Positions 16,391-23,316 of a stretch of 39,557 bases of DNA are shown here, in pieces. Both the position numbers and the translations under genes were made by a program. Within the stretch, counting starts at the first letter, position 1, and every line of letters starts with the position of its first letter. Under the pieces are notes generated by a model. It made no database searches, was not told the origin of the DNA, and was given only the letters and a program-made list of their open reading frames with translations. The DNA is from an uncultured Bacteroidales bacterium (lineage in GTDB: Bacteria; Bacteroidota; Bacteroidia; Bacteroidales; Muribaculaceae): assembly GCA_902774055.1 (NCBI GenBank), contig CACYGX010000023.1, forward strand, positions 1-39,557, read 5' to 3'.

Positions 16391-16948
16391 TTAAAAACCT
16401 AGGAATTCAGGGGTCATTTCATCAATGGAGTGGCCCCTGAGGTCTTTTTCGCTCAGCACCATCTCGCTGCTGTCGATGCGCCAATCAATGCCAAGTGCCG
16501 GGTCGTCAAAACGCAGGGTGGCCTCGCTTTGGGGAGCATAGATGTTGTCCACTTTGTACTGGAATTGGGCCTCGTCGCTCAACACGACAAATCCGTGGGC
16601 AAATCCCTTGGGAATGAACAACTGGCGACCGGTTTCGGCGCTCAATTCAACGGCGATGTGCTTTCCCCACGTGGGGCTGCCGTTGCGCAGGTCCACTGCC
16701 ACGTCCAACACTGTGCCGCGTGAGACGCGCACCAGTTTGGCTTGGCTCCACTCGCCGCGCTGGAAATGAAGGCCGCGCAACACGCCACGAGTCGAGAAGG
16801 ACTCGTTATCCTGAACAAAGTCCACATGTCCCACATGCTCGTCAAAAGTTGCTTGTTTGAACACCTCACTGAAGTATCCCCGCTGGTCGCCAAAACGATC
16901 GGGCTCAATGACCCACACGCCTTTAATATCTTGTTCGATGAATTTCAT
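16391..16948 (-). CDS. rfbC: dTDP-4-dehydrorhamnose 3,5-epimerase RfbC
   Basis: RfbC is the cupin-fold epimerase of dTDP-L-rhamnose synthesis; it epimerises C3 and C5 of dTDP-4-keto-6-deoxyglucose. Motifs are DxRGYFSEVF (21-30), NESFSTRGVLRGLHFQ with catalytic His61, LVRVSRGTVLDVAVDLR (72-88), FIPKGFAHGF (111-120) and Tyr131 in YKVDNIYAP, then DPALGIDW (149-156). It has 185 aa from the ATG at 16948; a longer reading from 17104 would swallow the promoter and lacks family similarity. rfbA, rfbB and rfbD are not adjacent. It diverges from the GlmU-like gene, with both promoters in a 115-bp gap. Its 3' end overlaps the probable clpB terminator. Confidence 0.95.
   Translation of the reverse strand: MKFIEQDIKGVWVIEPDRFGDQRGYFSEVFKQATFDEHVGHVDFVQDNESFSTRGVLRGLHFQRGEWSQAKLVRVSRGTVLDVAVDLRNGSPTWGKHIAVELSAETGRQLFIPKGFAHGFVVLSDEAQFQYKVDNIYAPQSEATLRFDDPALGIDWRIDSSEMVLSEKDLRGHSIDEMTPEFLGF
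16407..16440 (+). terminator. clpB terminator lying inside the 3' end of rfbC
   Basis: TCAGGGGTCA pairs with TGGCCCCTGA (10 bp, one T-G pair, 14-nt loop), followed by GGTCTTTTTCG on the plus strand. It sits 37 bp after the clpB stop but within the convergent rfbC coding region. Confidence 0.6.
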
Positions 16949-16978
16949 TTCCTGTTGCTTGAGGTTAAAATAGATGTG

Positions 16979-17009
16979 CAAAGTTACCCATTTTTGACAA
17001 TCAATACAA
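16979..17009 (-). promoter_or_regulatory. rfbC promoter
   Basis: On minus, TTG (17009-17007), 20 bp, then TAACTTTG (16986-16979), giving a leader of about 25 nt before the ATG at 16948. Confidence 0.65.
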
Positions 17010-17029
17010 GATATTTCAAGAAAATCAAC

Positions 17030-17037
17030 TACTTTTG
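17030..17037 (+). promoter_or_regulatory. -7 box TACTTTTG for the GlmU-like gene
   Basis: This TAnnTTTG match lies 26 bp before the ATG at 17064 and is divergent from the rfbC promoter. No clear -33 element. Confidence 0.55.
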
Positions 17038-17063
17038 CCGCGCAATTAAAACAATGTGACGAG

Positions 17064-18260
17064 ATGAAGAAGACAACACGCAACGTCATCCTCTTTGATG
17101 ACAACGAGGTGAGAAAGCATTTGATGCCGTTTACCTATACGCGACCCACCGCGCTCCTGAGGGTGGGCATCACCACTATTGGCGAGAAGTGGCAAGCTAT
17201 GCTTGGTGAGGCGACCTACAGCTACCTCACCGTGCCTTATCTCAAGAAAAAGTTCCCCTTGCACGCGCGCCGCAGCAGCAACCTCATGGTTGCAGGGCAC
17301 GTTATTCCCACGCCCGAACTGGCCCAGCAGGTGCTTGACCTGCAACTGGGCGAGGCGTTGATGGTGGGCGAGGAACTCATCGCCTTCAACGGTAGTGCAC
17401 ATGATTATGATACGCGTCACTATACCCGTGTGCATTATCCCAAGAATTTACCGCTCGTTGTTAGACATCTGTATGATATCTTTGAGTTTAATGGCATTGT
17501 TTTGGCTCAGGATTTTGAGCGTCTCACAGCAGGACGTGAGTCCCAGCCATTGTCACCAACCAACACCGTTATCGGTGACCCTGCACGCGTTTTCATCGAG
17601 CAGGGAGCCTATGTCGAGGGTGCCATGTTAAATACCAACGAGGGTCCCATTTATATCGGCCCTAATGTGGAGATTATGGAGGGCGCTTGCATCCGCGGCG
17701 GTTTTGCAGCTTGTCATGACGCCAAGGTTAGAATCGGCGCCAAAGTCTATGGCGCAACGACTCTGGGCCCACATTGCAAAATTGGCGGTGAAGTCGAGAA
17801 TTCGGTCTTTATCGGCTATAGCAACAAGGCGCATGAGGGCTTCCTGGGTGATGCCGTGATTGGCGAGTGGTGCAATATTGGTGGTGGAACCACGGCTAGC
17901 AACCTCAAGAATGACTATGGCGAAATTAAGCTTTGGAACTACGCCAGCAAGCGTTTTGAGCGCACGGGTCTTCAGTTCTGTGGCCTCTTTATGGGCGACC
18001 ATAGCAAGATCGGTGTCAACGGTATGATTAACACTGCTACCGTCTTGGGCGTTGGCGTGAACATCCACGGCTCAGGCTTCCCGCGCAACTTCGTCGCATC
18101 CTTCCAGGAGGGCAGTGCCGCCGCCGGCTTCAAGAATGTGCCCCTTGAGACCTTCTACACGATTGCCGAGCGTGTCATGTCGCGCCGCAACATCGCATTA
18201 ACCGACGTTGACCGCAATATTTACAAGGCCATCTATAGCATCCGCGACCGCTACAAGTAA
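17064..18260 (+). CDS. GlmU-like sugar-1-phosphate nucleotidyltransferase/acetyltransferase
   Basis: This is the Bacteroidetes alternative GlmU family (putative UDP-GlcNAc pyrophosphorylase/GlcN-1-P acetyltransferase). The N-terminal part is a divergent nucleotidyltransferase: instead of the classical LAAGxGTRM loop it starts NVILFDDNEVRKHLMPFTYTRP, the hallmark of this variant. Residues about 180-340 form a left-handed beta-helix of hexapeptide repeats (IYIGPNVEIMEGACIRGG, VYGATTLGPHCKIGGEV, VIGEWCNIGGGTTASNL), typical of acyl/acetyltransferases. The C-terminal helices include MSRRNIALTDVD. The length of 398 aa is normal. The probable product is UDP-GlcNAc for peptidoglycan and LPS; the exact sugar is not proven. 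It has its own promoter and ends before a strong bidirectional hairpin. Confidence 0.88.
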   Translation: MKKTTRNVILFDDNEVRKHLMPFTYTRPTALLRVGITTIGEKWQAMLGEATYSYLTVPYLKKKFPLHARRSSNLMVAGHVIPTPELAQQVLDLQLGEALMVGEELIAFNGSAHDYDTRHYTRVHYPKNLPLVVRHLYDIFEFNGIVLAQDFERLTAGRESQPLSPTNTVIGDPARVFIEQGAYVEGAMLNTNEGPIYIGPNVEIMEGACIRGGFAACHDAKVRIGAKVYGATTLGPHCKIGGEVENSVFIGYSNKAHEGFLGDAVIGEWCNIGGGTTASNLKNDYGEIKLWNYASKRFERTGLQFCGLFMGDHSKIGVNGMINTATVLGVGVNIHGSGFPRNFVASFQEGSAAAGFKNVPLETFYTIAERVMSRRNIALTDVDRNIYKAIYSIRDRYK

Positions 18261-18286
18261 CTGAAGGGTACTATATGAAAACAATA

Positions 18287-18314
18287 CAAGCAGCCAAGAA
18301 GTCTTGGCTGCTTG
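18287..18314. terminator. Bidirectional terminator between GlmU-like gene and pepO
   Basis: CAAGCAGCCAAG and CTTGGCTGCTTG form a perfect 12-bp stem with the loop AAGT, followed by CTTGTTAAT on plus and TATTGTTTTCAT on minus. It serves two convergent genes. Confidence 0.85.
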
Positions 18315-18338
18315 CTTGTTAATAGGGTTTAGGTAGCA

Positions 18339-20363
18339 TTACCAGATGATGGCGCGGTCGGCGGGATCGAGCCACATCTTGTCGCCAGCCTTGATGCCGA
18401 AGGCGTCAAAGAAGGTGTCGATGTTCCTCAGCGTGGCGTTCACGCGGTAACGGCCGATGCTGTGGGGATCGCTCTTGGTCTGCTGGAAGATGGCCTCCTC
18501 GGTCATGTTGTCAGCCCAGATGCGGCCATAGCTCAGGTAGAAGCGCTGAGTGGGGGTAAAGCCGTCGATGCTTTTGCCCTCACGATATTGCTGAGTGGTC
18601 TTGAAGGCGTCATAGGCGATGCGCAGACCACCCTGGTCGGCGATATTCTCACCCAGGGTCAGGTGACCGTTGGCGTGCTGATCTTTCACAACGATAATCT
18701 GGTCAAATTGTGCAGCGAGCTTTTCGGCGGCCTCCTGGAATTTCTGGCTATCCTCTTCGGTCCACCAGTCGGTCATGTTGCCATACTGGTCGAACATGCG
18801 GCCCTGGTCGTCAAAACCGTGGGTCATCTCGTGGCCAATCACAACACCGATGGCACCAAAGTTGGTAGCATCGTCGGCTTCTACATCAAAGAAGGGAGGT
18901 TGCAGGATGGCGGCGGGGAAGCAGATCTCGTTAGTTGTCGGGTTGTAATAGGCGTTGACGGTCTGAGGAGTCATGCCCCATTCGTCCTTGTCAACGGGCT
19001 TGCCCATCTTGTCCAGGTTGCGGCGGGTCTCATACAGGCTGGCAGCCTTGATGTTGTCATAGAGGCTCTTGCTGGGATCTACCTGCAAGCCACTGTAATC
19101 GCGCCACTTGTCGGGATAACCGATCTTGACGGTAAAGGCGTTGAGTTTCACCAGGGCGTTGATCTTGGTCTGCTCGCTCATCCAGGTCAGGCCAGCGATG
19201 TGTGCAGCCAGCGACTTGCGCAGTTCGTTGATGAGCTTCATCATCTTCTCCTTGCTGCCGTGAGCAAAATACTTGTTGACGTAGATTTCGCCAACAGCCT
19301 CGCCCAGCAGTCCGTTGGGGGCGCTCAACGCACGTTTCCAGCGGGGCTTGCGCTCCTTTTGTCCGCTCAGCATGCGGCCATAGAAGTCAAACGAGGTCTC
19401 GCCGAACTCGTCGCTCAGGTAGCCAGCCGAGCCGCTGATGAGCAAACCAGCCATATAGTCGCGCATCTGCTGCTCGTTGAGCTTGGTCATCAGGTCATTG
19501 GCAACGGCCATCACCTTGGGCTCGGTCAGGATGACCCACTCCACGTTGGCAACGCCCATCAGGTTGAAGTACTGCTTCCAGTCGATGGCGGGATAGTCCT
19601 TCTGGAGCTGGTCCAGGGTGCGGATGTTGTACAGCTTGTTATAGTCACGGGCCTCGGCGCGGTCCATCTTGGCCTGGGCAAACTTGTACTCGATGTCATA
19701 GATGGTCTTGCTGGCGCGGTTAGCCTCTTTCTTGCTGTAACCGGCAAGCATTAACATCTTCACGAGGTAATCGCGATAGGCCTGCTGGATTTTCTTGCTG
19801 TCGGCGTCGGTGTTCAGGTAGTAGTCCCTGTCAGGCAGACCGCTGGTACCGGCGCTGAGCCACATCACGTTCATGTCACTGTTCTTGAGATCGGTCTCCA
19901 CGCCGATGCCGAAGAACGGGTTACCAATCTTCAGGTGCTGGTCAGCAATGAAACTGGTCAAGTCTTTCTTCTTGAAGGCCTTGATCTTGGCCAGGTCGGC
20001 CATCATGGGCTGAGCGCCCTCGCGGTTCAGGCGGTCGCTGTCCATCGCCATCTTGTACAGGTCGGCGACTTTCTGGTAAACGGTGCCCATCTTGTGATCG
20101 GTCTTGCCAAGTTCCAGAAACATGTCGCGCAGGCGGTTCTCATTCTCCTCGGCGATTACATTGAACACGCCATAGCTCGAATACTCGGGATGCTTGCTCA
20201 GCGGGTTGGCCTTCATCCAGCCACCGCCAGCATACTCATAGAAATCATCACCCGGCTTAATGCTCAGGTCCATGTCGGCACGGTTCACGCCGTGCGTAAT
20301 TTGTGCCTTCACACCAGGCACAGCAGCCATCATTATGGCCATAGCTAATAACATTTTCTTCAT
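18339..20363 (-). CDS. pepO: M13-family zinc metallopeptidase (PepO/neprilysin-like), exported
   Basis: This is a secreted or periplasmic endopeptidase of family M13 that cleaves oligopeptides. The signal peptide is MKKMLLAMAIMMAAVPGVKA. The N-terminal helical half begins with DLSIKPGDDFYEYAGGGWM, a signature of the family. The catalytic half carries VNAYYNPTTNEI (469-480, substrate backbone binding), zinc motif HEMTH (511-515) in GHEMTHGFDDQG, and GENIADQGGL with the third zinc ligand Glu572. The C-terminal SDPHSIGRYRVNATLRN and final W of a CxxW-like end (here RAIIW) fit bacterial members. The length of 674 aa is normal. A possible TATTTTTG -7 box lies at 20420-20427 on minus. Neighbouring dnaB is on the same strand but unrelated in function. 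Confidence 0.95.
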   Translation of the reverse strand: MKKMLLAMAIMMAAVPGVKAQITHGVNRADMDLSIKPGDDFYEYAGGGWMKANPLSKHPEYSSYGVFNVIAEENENRLRDMFLELGKTDHKMGTVYQKVADLYKMAMDSDRLNREGAQPMMADLAKIKAFKKKDLTSFIADQHLKIGNPFFGIGVETDLKNSDMNVMWLSAGTSGLPDRDYYLNTDADSKKIQQAYRDYLVKMLMLAGYSKKEANRASKTIYDIEYKFAQAKMDRAEARDYNKLYNIRTLDQLQKDYPAIDWKQYFNLMGVANVEWVILTEPKVMAVANDLMTKLNEQQMRDYMAGLLISGSAGYLSDEFGETSFDFYGRMLSGQKERKPRWKRALSAPNGLLGEAVGEIYVNKYFAHGSKEKMMKLINELRKSLAAHIAGLTWMSEQTKINALVKLNAFTVKIGYPDKWRDYSGLQVDPSKSLYDNIKAASLYETRRNLDKMGKPVDKDEWGMTPQTVNAYYNPTTNEICFPAAILQPPFFDVEADDATNFGAIGVVIGHEMTHGFDDQGRMFDQYGNMTDWWTEEDSQKFQEAAEKLAAQFDQIIVVKDQHANGHLTLGENIADQGGLRIAYDAFKTTQQYREGKSIDGFTPTQRFYLSYGRIWADNMTEEAIFQQTKSDPHSIGRYRVNATLRNIDTFFDAFGIKAGDKMWLDPADRAIIW

Positions 20364-20419
20364 TGTTACTAAAAAATAATATCTAGGTTAATCGGTTTAG
20401 CTTTTTCCTTTTCAGACCG

Positions 20420-20427
20420 CAAAAATA
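20420..20427 (-). promoter_or_regulatory. Possible -7 box TATTTTTG for pepO
   Basis: TAnnTTTG on minus, 57 bp before the start codon, with no good -33 element. AT-rich surroundings make a chance match possible. Confidence 0.4.
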
Positions 20428-20468
20428 GCAAAAACTCTCGATTGAACTCCCTTTAGGACGTATAATTG

Positions 20469-22040
20469 TTAGAAGGGGGTGCCTTTATCTTCGGAGTCTC
20501 TGAAGAAATCGACGTTGGGGGGTGGGGGAGTGAAACCGTCGTTGGCAGGCGATGCGCCACCAGCAGTGTCGGCGTTCATCTTGGACTCGTAGGTGGACTC
20601 GTTGGTGGTGAGGTCCTGCTCGCCCTGGTTCTCAAAGCGGGCGTACTTGCTGACGAAGTGCAGATTGATGGTTTCGGTGGCACCGCTGCGGTGCTTGGCG
20701 ACGATGAATTCGGCCAGGCCCTTGATGTTGTTGCCCGCGGCGTCCTCGCTAGAGTGGGTGTAGTACTCGGGGCGGTGGATGAAGCACACGATATCGGCAT
20801 CCTGCTCGATAGCACCCGACTCACGCAGGTCGCTCAACTGCGGGCGCTTACCCAACTTGTCGTCGGCAGCACGGGTCTCGACGCTTCGATTTAACTGCGA
20901 CAGCGCGATAATGGGGATGTCCAACTCCTTGGCCAACTGCTTGAGGTTACGGGAAATGGTGCTCACCTCCTGCTCACGGCTGCCGAACTTCATGCCTGTG
21001 GCATTCATCAACTGCAAGTAGTCGATGATGATGATTTTCACGCCATGCTCACGCACCAGGCGTCGCGCCTTGGTCCTCAACTCAAAGATGGACAGCGATG
21101 GAGTATCGTCGATAAACAGCGGGGCAGTGCTCAGGCTGCGGGTGCGCGTCATCAGGTTCTCCCATTCGGGTTGTGACAACTGGCCGCTCTTGATTTTTTC
21201 ACCTTCGAGCGAGCACACATTGCTGATGAGACGGTTCACGAGTTGCAGGCACGACATCTCGAGCGAGAACACGGCCACGGGGTAGTTATAATCCACAGCC
21301 ATGTTCTTGGCCATCGACAGGACAAACGCCGTCTTACCCATGGCAGGGCGTGCAGCGATGATGATGAGGTCGCTGTTCTGCCAGCCGCTGGTCAGGCGGT
21401 CCAGTTTGTGATAACCCGACTCTAGGCCGCTAAGGCCTTCGGGACGGTTAGCGGCCCACTCAATCTTCTTGATGGCGTCCTGTACGGCGTTCTCGATGGG
21501 GATGACGTCGCGCTTGAGGGTGTTCTTGCTGATTTCGAACAGTTTGCCCTCGGCCTCCTGCATGAGGTCATAGACGTCAATGGATTCATCAAAGGCCAGC
21601 GCTTGTACCTGACTGCTGTAGCTGATAAGCTCGCGCGCGAGGTACTTCTGGGCCACGATGCGGGCATGGAACTCGGCATTGGCGGCGCTTGACACGAGGC
21701 CCGTCAGTTCACTGATGCGCAGGGCACCACCCACCTCGTCGAGCACCTTGTTGGAGCGCAACTGGTCGGTAACGGTAAGCATGTCGATGGGCTTGCCGTT
21801 GGCTGCCAGCGTCTGGATAGCCTCATATATCTTCTGGTTGGCGGGATTGTAGAACGACTCGGGCTTGAGGATCTCGCACACGTTGTTGTAGGCGTCCCTC
21901 TCAAGCATCAGCGCGCCGAGGACGGCATCCTCGAGCGAGGTGTCCTGGGGCGGCAGTTTGCCGAACTCGCTCACGATCTCGGGCTCATGGGTTGGGCGCG
22001 TGCGGCGTCGCGCCTGTTTGCCGGTTTCAAATTCTTCCAT
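20469..22040 (-). CDS. dnaB: Replicative DNA helicase DnaB
   Basis: DnaB is the hexameric 5'-3' helicase at the replication fork. The N-terminal DnaB domain (about 30-135; PPQDTSLEDAVLGALML) is followed by a linker and the RecA-like core. Landmarks are Walker A ARPAMGKTAF (230-239), SLEMSCLQLVNRLIS, the Walker B-like IIIIDYLQLM, ISRNLKQLAKELDIPIIALSQLNR and SDLRESGAIEQDADIV. The length of 523 aa is normal for Bacteroidetes, with a Gly/Pro-rich disordered tail. There is no intein. A perfect DnaA-box 9-mer lies in its leader (22057-22065). A possible -7 box is at 22111-22118 on minus. Confidence 0.96.
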   Translation of the reverse strand: MEEFETGKQARRRTRPTHEPEIVSEFGKLPPQDTSLEDAVLGALMLERDAYNNVCEILKPESFYNPANQKIYEAIQTLAANGKPIDMLTVTDQLRSNKVLDEVGGALRISELTGLVSSAANAEFHARIVAQKYLARELISYSSQVQALAFDESIDVYDLMQEAEGKLFEISKNTLKRDVIPIENAVQDAIKKIEWAANRPEGLSGLESGYHKLDRLTSGWQNSDLIIIAARPAMGKTAFVLSMAKNMAVDYNYPVAVFSLEMSCLQLVNRLISNVCSLEGEKIKSGQLSQPEWENLMTRTRSLSTAPLFIDDTPSLSIFELRTKARRLVREHGVKIIIIDYLQLMNATGMKFGSREQEVSTISRNLKQLAKELDIPIIALSQLNRSVETRAADDKLGKRPQLSDLRESGAIEQDADIVCFIHRPEYYTHSSEDAAGNNIKGLAEFIVAKHRSGATETINLHFVSKYARFENQGEQDLTTNESTYESKMNADTAGGASPANDGFTPPPPNVDFFRDSEDKGTPF

Positions 22041-22056
22041 TGTACTTCATATTAAC

Positions 22057-22065
22057 TGTGGATAA
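22057..22065 (-). promoter_or_regulatory. DnaA-box-like 9-mer in the dnaB leader
   Basis: TGTGGATAA on plus is TTATCCACA on minus, the consensus DnaA box. It lies 17 bp upstream of the dnaB ATG. A second, degenerate copy (TGTGGATGC, 22103-22111) is 46 bp away in the same orientation. Confidence 0.5.
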
Positions 22066-22110
22066 CGCCAATCAGACTGATTCTTGCCATCCGCTCATTT
22101 TTTGTGGATG

Positions 22111-22118
22111 CAAAATTA
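22111..22118 (-). promoter_or_regulatory. -7 box TAATTTTG for dnaB
   Basis: TAnnTTTG on minus, 71 bp before the dnaB start; the degenerate DnaA-like site touches its downstream edge. No clear -33 element. Confidence 0.5.
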
Positions 22119-22221
22119 CAATGAAAACTTGGGATGTGCACTATTTTGATAGGGCTGTTATTTACATTCTATCGACACATTGTTGTTGATGGTTTCCATA
22201 AAAGTGTTAAATCGAGTTAAA

Positions 22222-22236
22222 GTGTAAAATTTACAC
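22222..22236. promoter_or_regulatory. Operator-like palindrome O1 upstream of the Nudix regulator
   Basis: GTGTAAA-A-TTTACAC is a perfect 7-bp dyad. It lies 8 bp before the TTTG -33 element of the same gene. It shares the consensus GYGTRAAAWWTACRC with three other sites at 22278, 23121 and 23174. Confidence 0.75.
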
Positions 22237-22244
22237 AAAGAAAT

Positions 22245-22275
22245 TTTGCAGTTTCCAAAACTGGCATTATCTTTG
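22245..22275 (+). promoter_or_regulatory. Promoter of the Nudix regulator gene
   Basis: TTTG (22245-22248), 19 bp, then TATCTTTG (22268-22275), a near-perfect Bacteroidetes promoter. Transcription should start near 22280, inside palindrome O2, about 29 nt before the ATG at 22309. Confidence 0.8.
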
Positions 22276-22277
22276 CG

Positions 22278-22292
22278 GTGTAAAAAATACAC
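22278..22292. promoter_or_regulatory. Operator-like palindrome O2 over the transcription start
   Basis: GTGTA-AAAAA-TACAC, a 5-bp dyad with the same outer arms as O1, centred 56 bp downstream of it. It covers the predicted +1, a typical place for repression. Confidence 0.75.
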
Positions 22293-22308
22293 AAAGGACT
22301 TTTTTGCA

Positions 22309-23040
22309 ATGAAATTCAACGAGAACACCAAGCAATGGGAATCTCCCTACTGGCACCCAGCCGTGACAACCGATGCGGTGGTCTTTGGCTTTGATGGCGA
22401 GGGACTTAATGTCCTTCTCATCCAGCGCGGCCTGGAACCCTACAAGAACATGTGGGCCTTGCCGGGTGGCTTCTTGCGGCTTGACGATAAGGACGCTCTG
22501 GCCTGTGCTTACCGCGAGTTGCACGAGGAAGCTGATGTGGATGATATCTACATGGAGGAGTTCCATACCTTCTCGCGTCAAGACCGCGACCCGCGTGAGC
22601 GTGTCATCACCATCGCCTTTTTTGCCCTGGTGGTGAAGGACAAGTATCACGTTAAGGGCGGTGACGATGCCAGTGCTGCCAAGTGGTTCTCGGTGAAGGA
22701 ATTGCCAGCCTTGGCCTTTGACCACAAGGAAATTGTTGAATTGGCCCTTGAACGGCTACGCCAGCGCATCCATTTTGAGCCTATTGGCTTCCACCTGCTG
22801 GACAAGGAATTTACAATGCCCCAATTGCACAATATATATATCGCCATACTGGATCCACCCGAGGATGACACAAAACTGCGTGACCGGCGCAATTTCCCCA
22901 AAAAGATGCTAAAACTCGGGTATATCAAGGAGACTGGTAAGAAAGTCACTGGAAACCCTCACCGCTCTCCCAAGTTATACACCTTTGACGAAGAAGCCTA
23001 CCACCGAGCCAAAAAGATAGGTATGCGCCTGGAATTCTGA
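22309..23040 (+). CDS. NrtR-type Nudix-domain transcriptional regulator
   Basis: This looks like an NrtR/AraR-family regulator: an effector-binding Nudix domain fused to a winged helix. The 243-aa protein starts at 22309 (MKFNENTKQWESPYWHPAV); an upstream reading from 22246 would include the promoter. Residues 20-135 are the Nudix domain. The Nudix box is degenerate: RELHEEADV (69-77) keeps the catalytic-type glutamates Glu70, Glu73 and Glu74, but the box is one residue longer and the final Gly is Asp, as in members that bind rather than cleave ligands. Residues about 150-243 match the NrtR DNA-binding end: FTMPQLHNIYIAIL, RDRRNFPKKMLKLGYIKETG and RSPKLYTF. Family members sense ADP-ribose, NAD metabolites or sugars. 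Two palindromes in its own promoter and two more before the next gene suggest autoregulation and a small local regulon. Confidence 0.85.
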   Translation: MKFNENTKQWESPYWHPAVTTDAVVFGFDGEGLNVLLIQRGLEPYKNMWALPGGFLRLDDKDALACAYRELHEEADVDDIYMEEFHTFSRQDRDPRERVITIAFFALVVKDKYHVKGGDDASAAKWFSVKELPALAFDHKEIVELALERLRQRIHFEPIGFHLLDKEFTMPQLHNIYIAILDPPEDDTKLRDRRNFPKKMLKLGYIKETGKKVTGNPHRSPKLYTFDEEAYHRAKKIGMRLEF

Positions 23041-23116
23041 CAAGGAGGCTGGTAACCGAATCAATCTCATCCCTTCATCTTAAAAGTATTGAGGGGATTC
23101 CTTAGAAGGCAATTAC

Positions 23117-23139
23117 CAATGCGTGAAATTTACGCATTG
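23117..23139. promoter_or_regulatory. Operator-like palindrome O3 upstream of the vWA-macro-like gene
   Basis: CAATGCGT (23117-23124), 7-bp spacer GAAATTT, ACGCATTG (23132-23139): perfect 8-bp arms. Its core GCGTGAAATTTACGC differs from O1 only by transitions at symmetric positions. Confidence 0.75.
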
Positions 23140-23169
23140 TATTGCTCCAGAGGACTGCACGTCAACCCT

Positions 23170-23192
23170 CAATGCGTAAAAAATACAAATTG
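23170..23192. promoter_or_regulatory. Operator-like palindrome O4 upstream of the vWA-macro-like gene
   Basis: CAATGCGT, spacer AAAAAAT, ACAAATTG: the left arm is identical to O3 and the right arm has two mismatches. The core GCGTAAAAAATACAA matches O2. It is centred 53 bp from O3, close to the 56-bp spacing of O1-O2. Confidence 0.65.
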
Positions 23193-23230
23193 CAAGGTTG
23201 CAGAAATAGAACATCCATTAGATTATGCGA

Positions 23231-23238
23231 TACATTTG
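23231..23238 (+). promoter_or_regulatory. Possible -7 box TACATTTG for the vWA-macro-like gene
   Basis: TAnnTTTG lies 79 bp before the ATG at 23317 and downstream of O3 and O4. No convincing -33 element is seen. Confidence 0.4.
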
Positions 23239-23316
23239 CATTGTCAACAAGAACAAGAAAACTTATATAAAAAGCATTAAATCATCGATTATTAACAATT
23301 TAACACAGTATTAACT

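Noticed and set aside
18462-19754. Plus-strand open frame of 430 codons
   Set aside because: It is the antisense shadow of the M13 peptidase, with no start signals or motifs.
23089-23280. Possible 63-aa gene between the Nudix regulator and the vWA protein
   Set aside because: It spans both palindromes O3 and O4 and the candidate -7 box, and its translation has no recognisable features.
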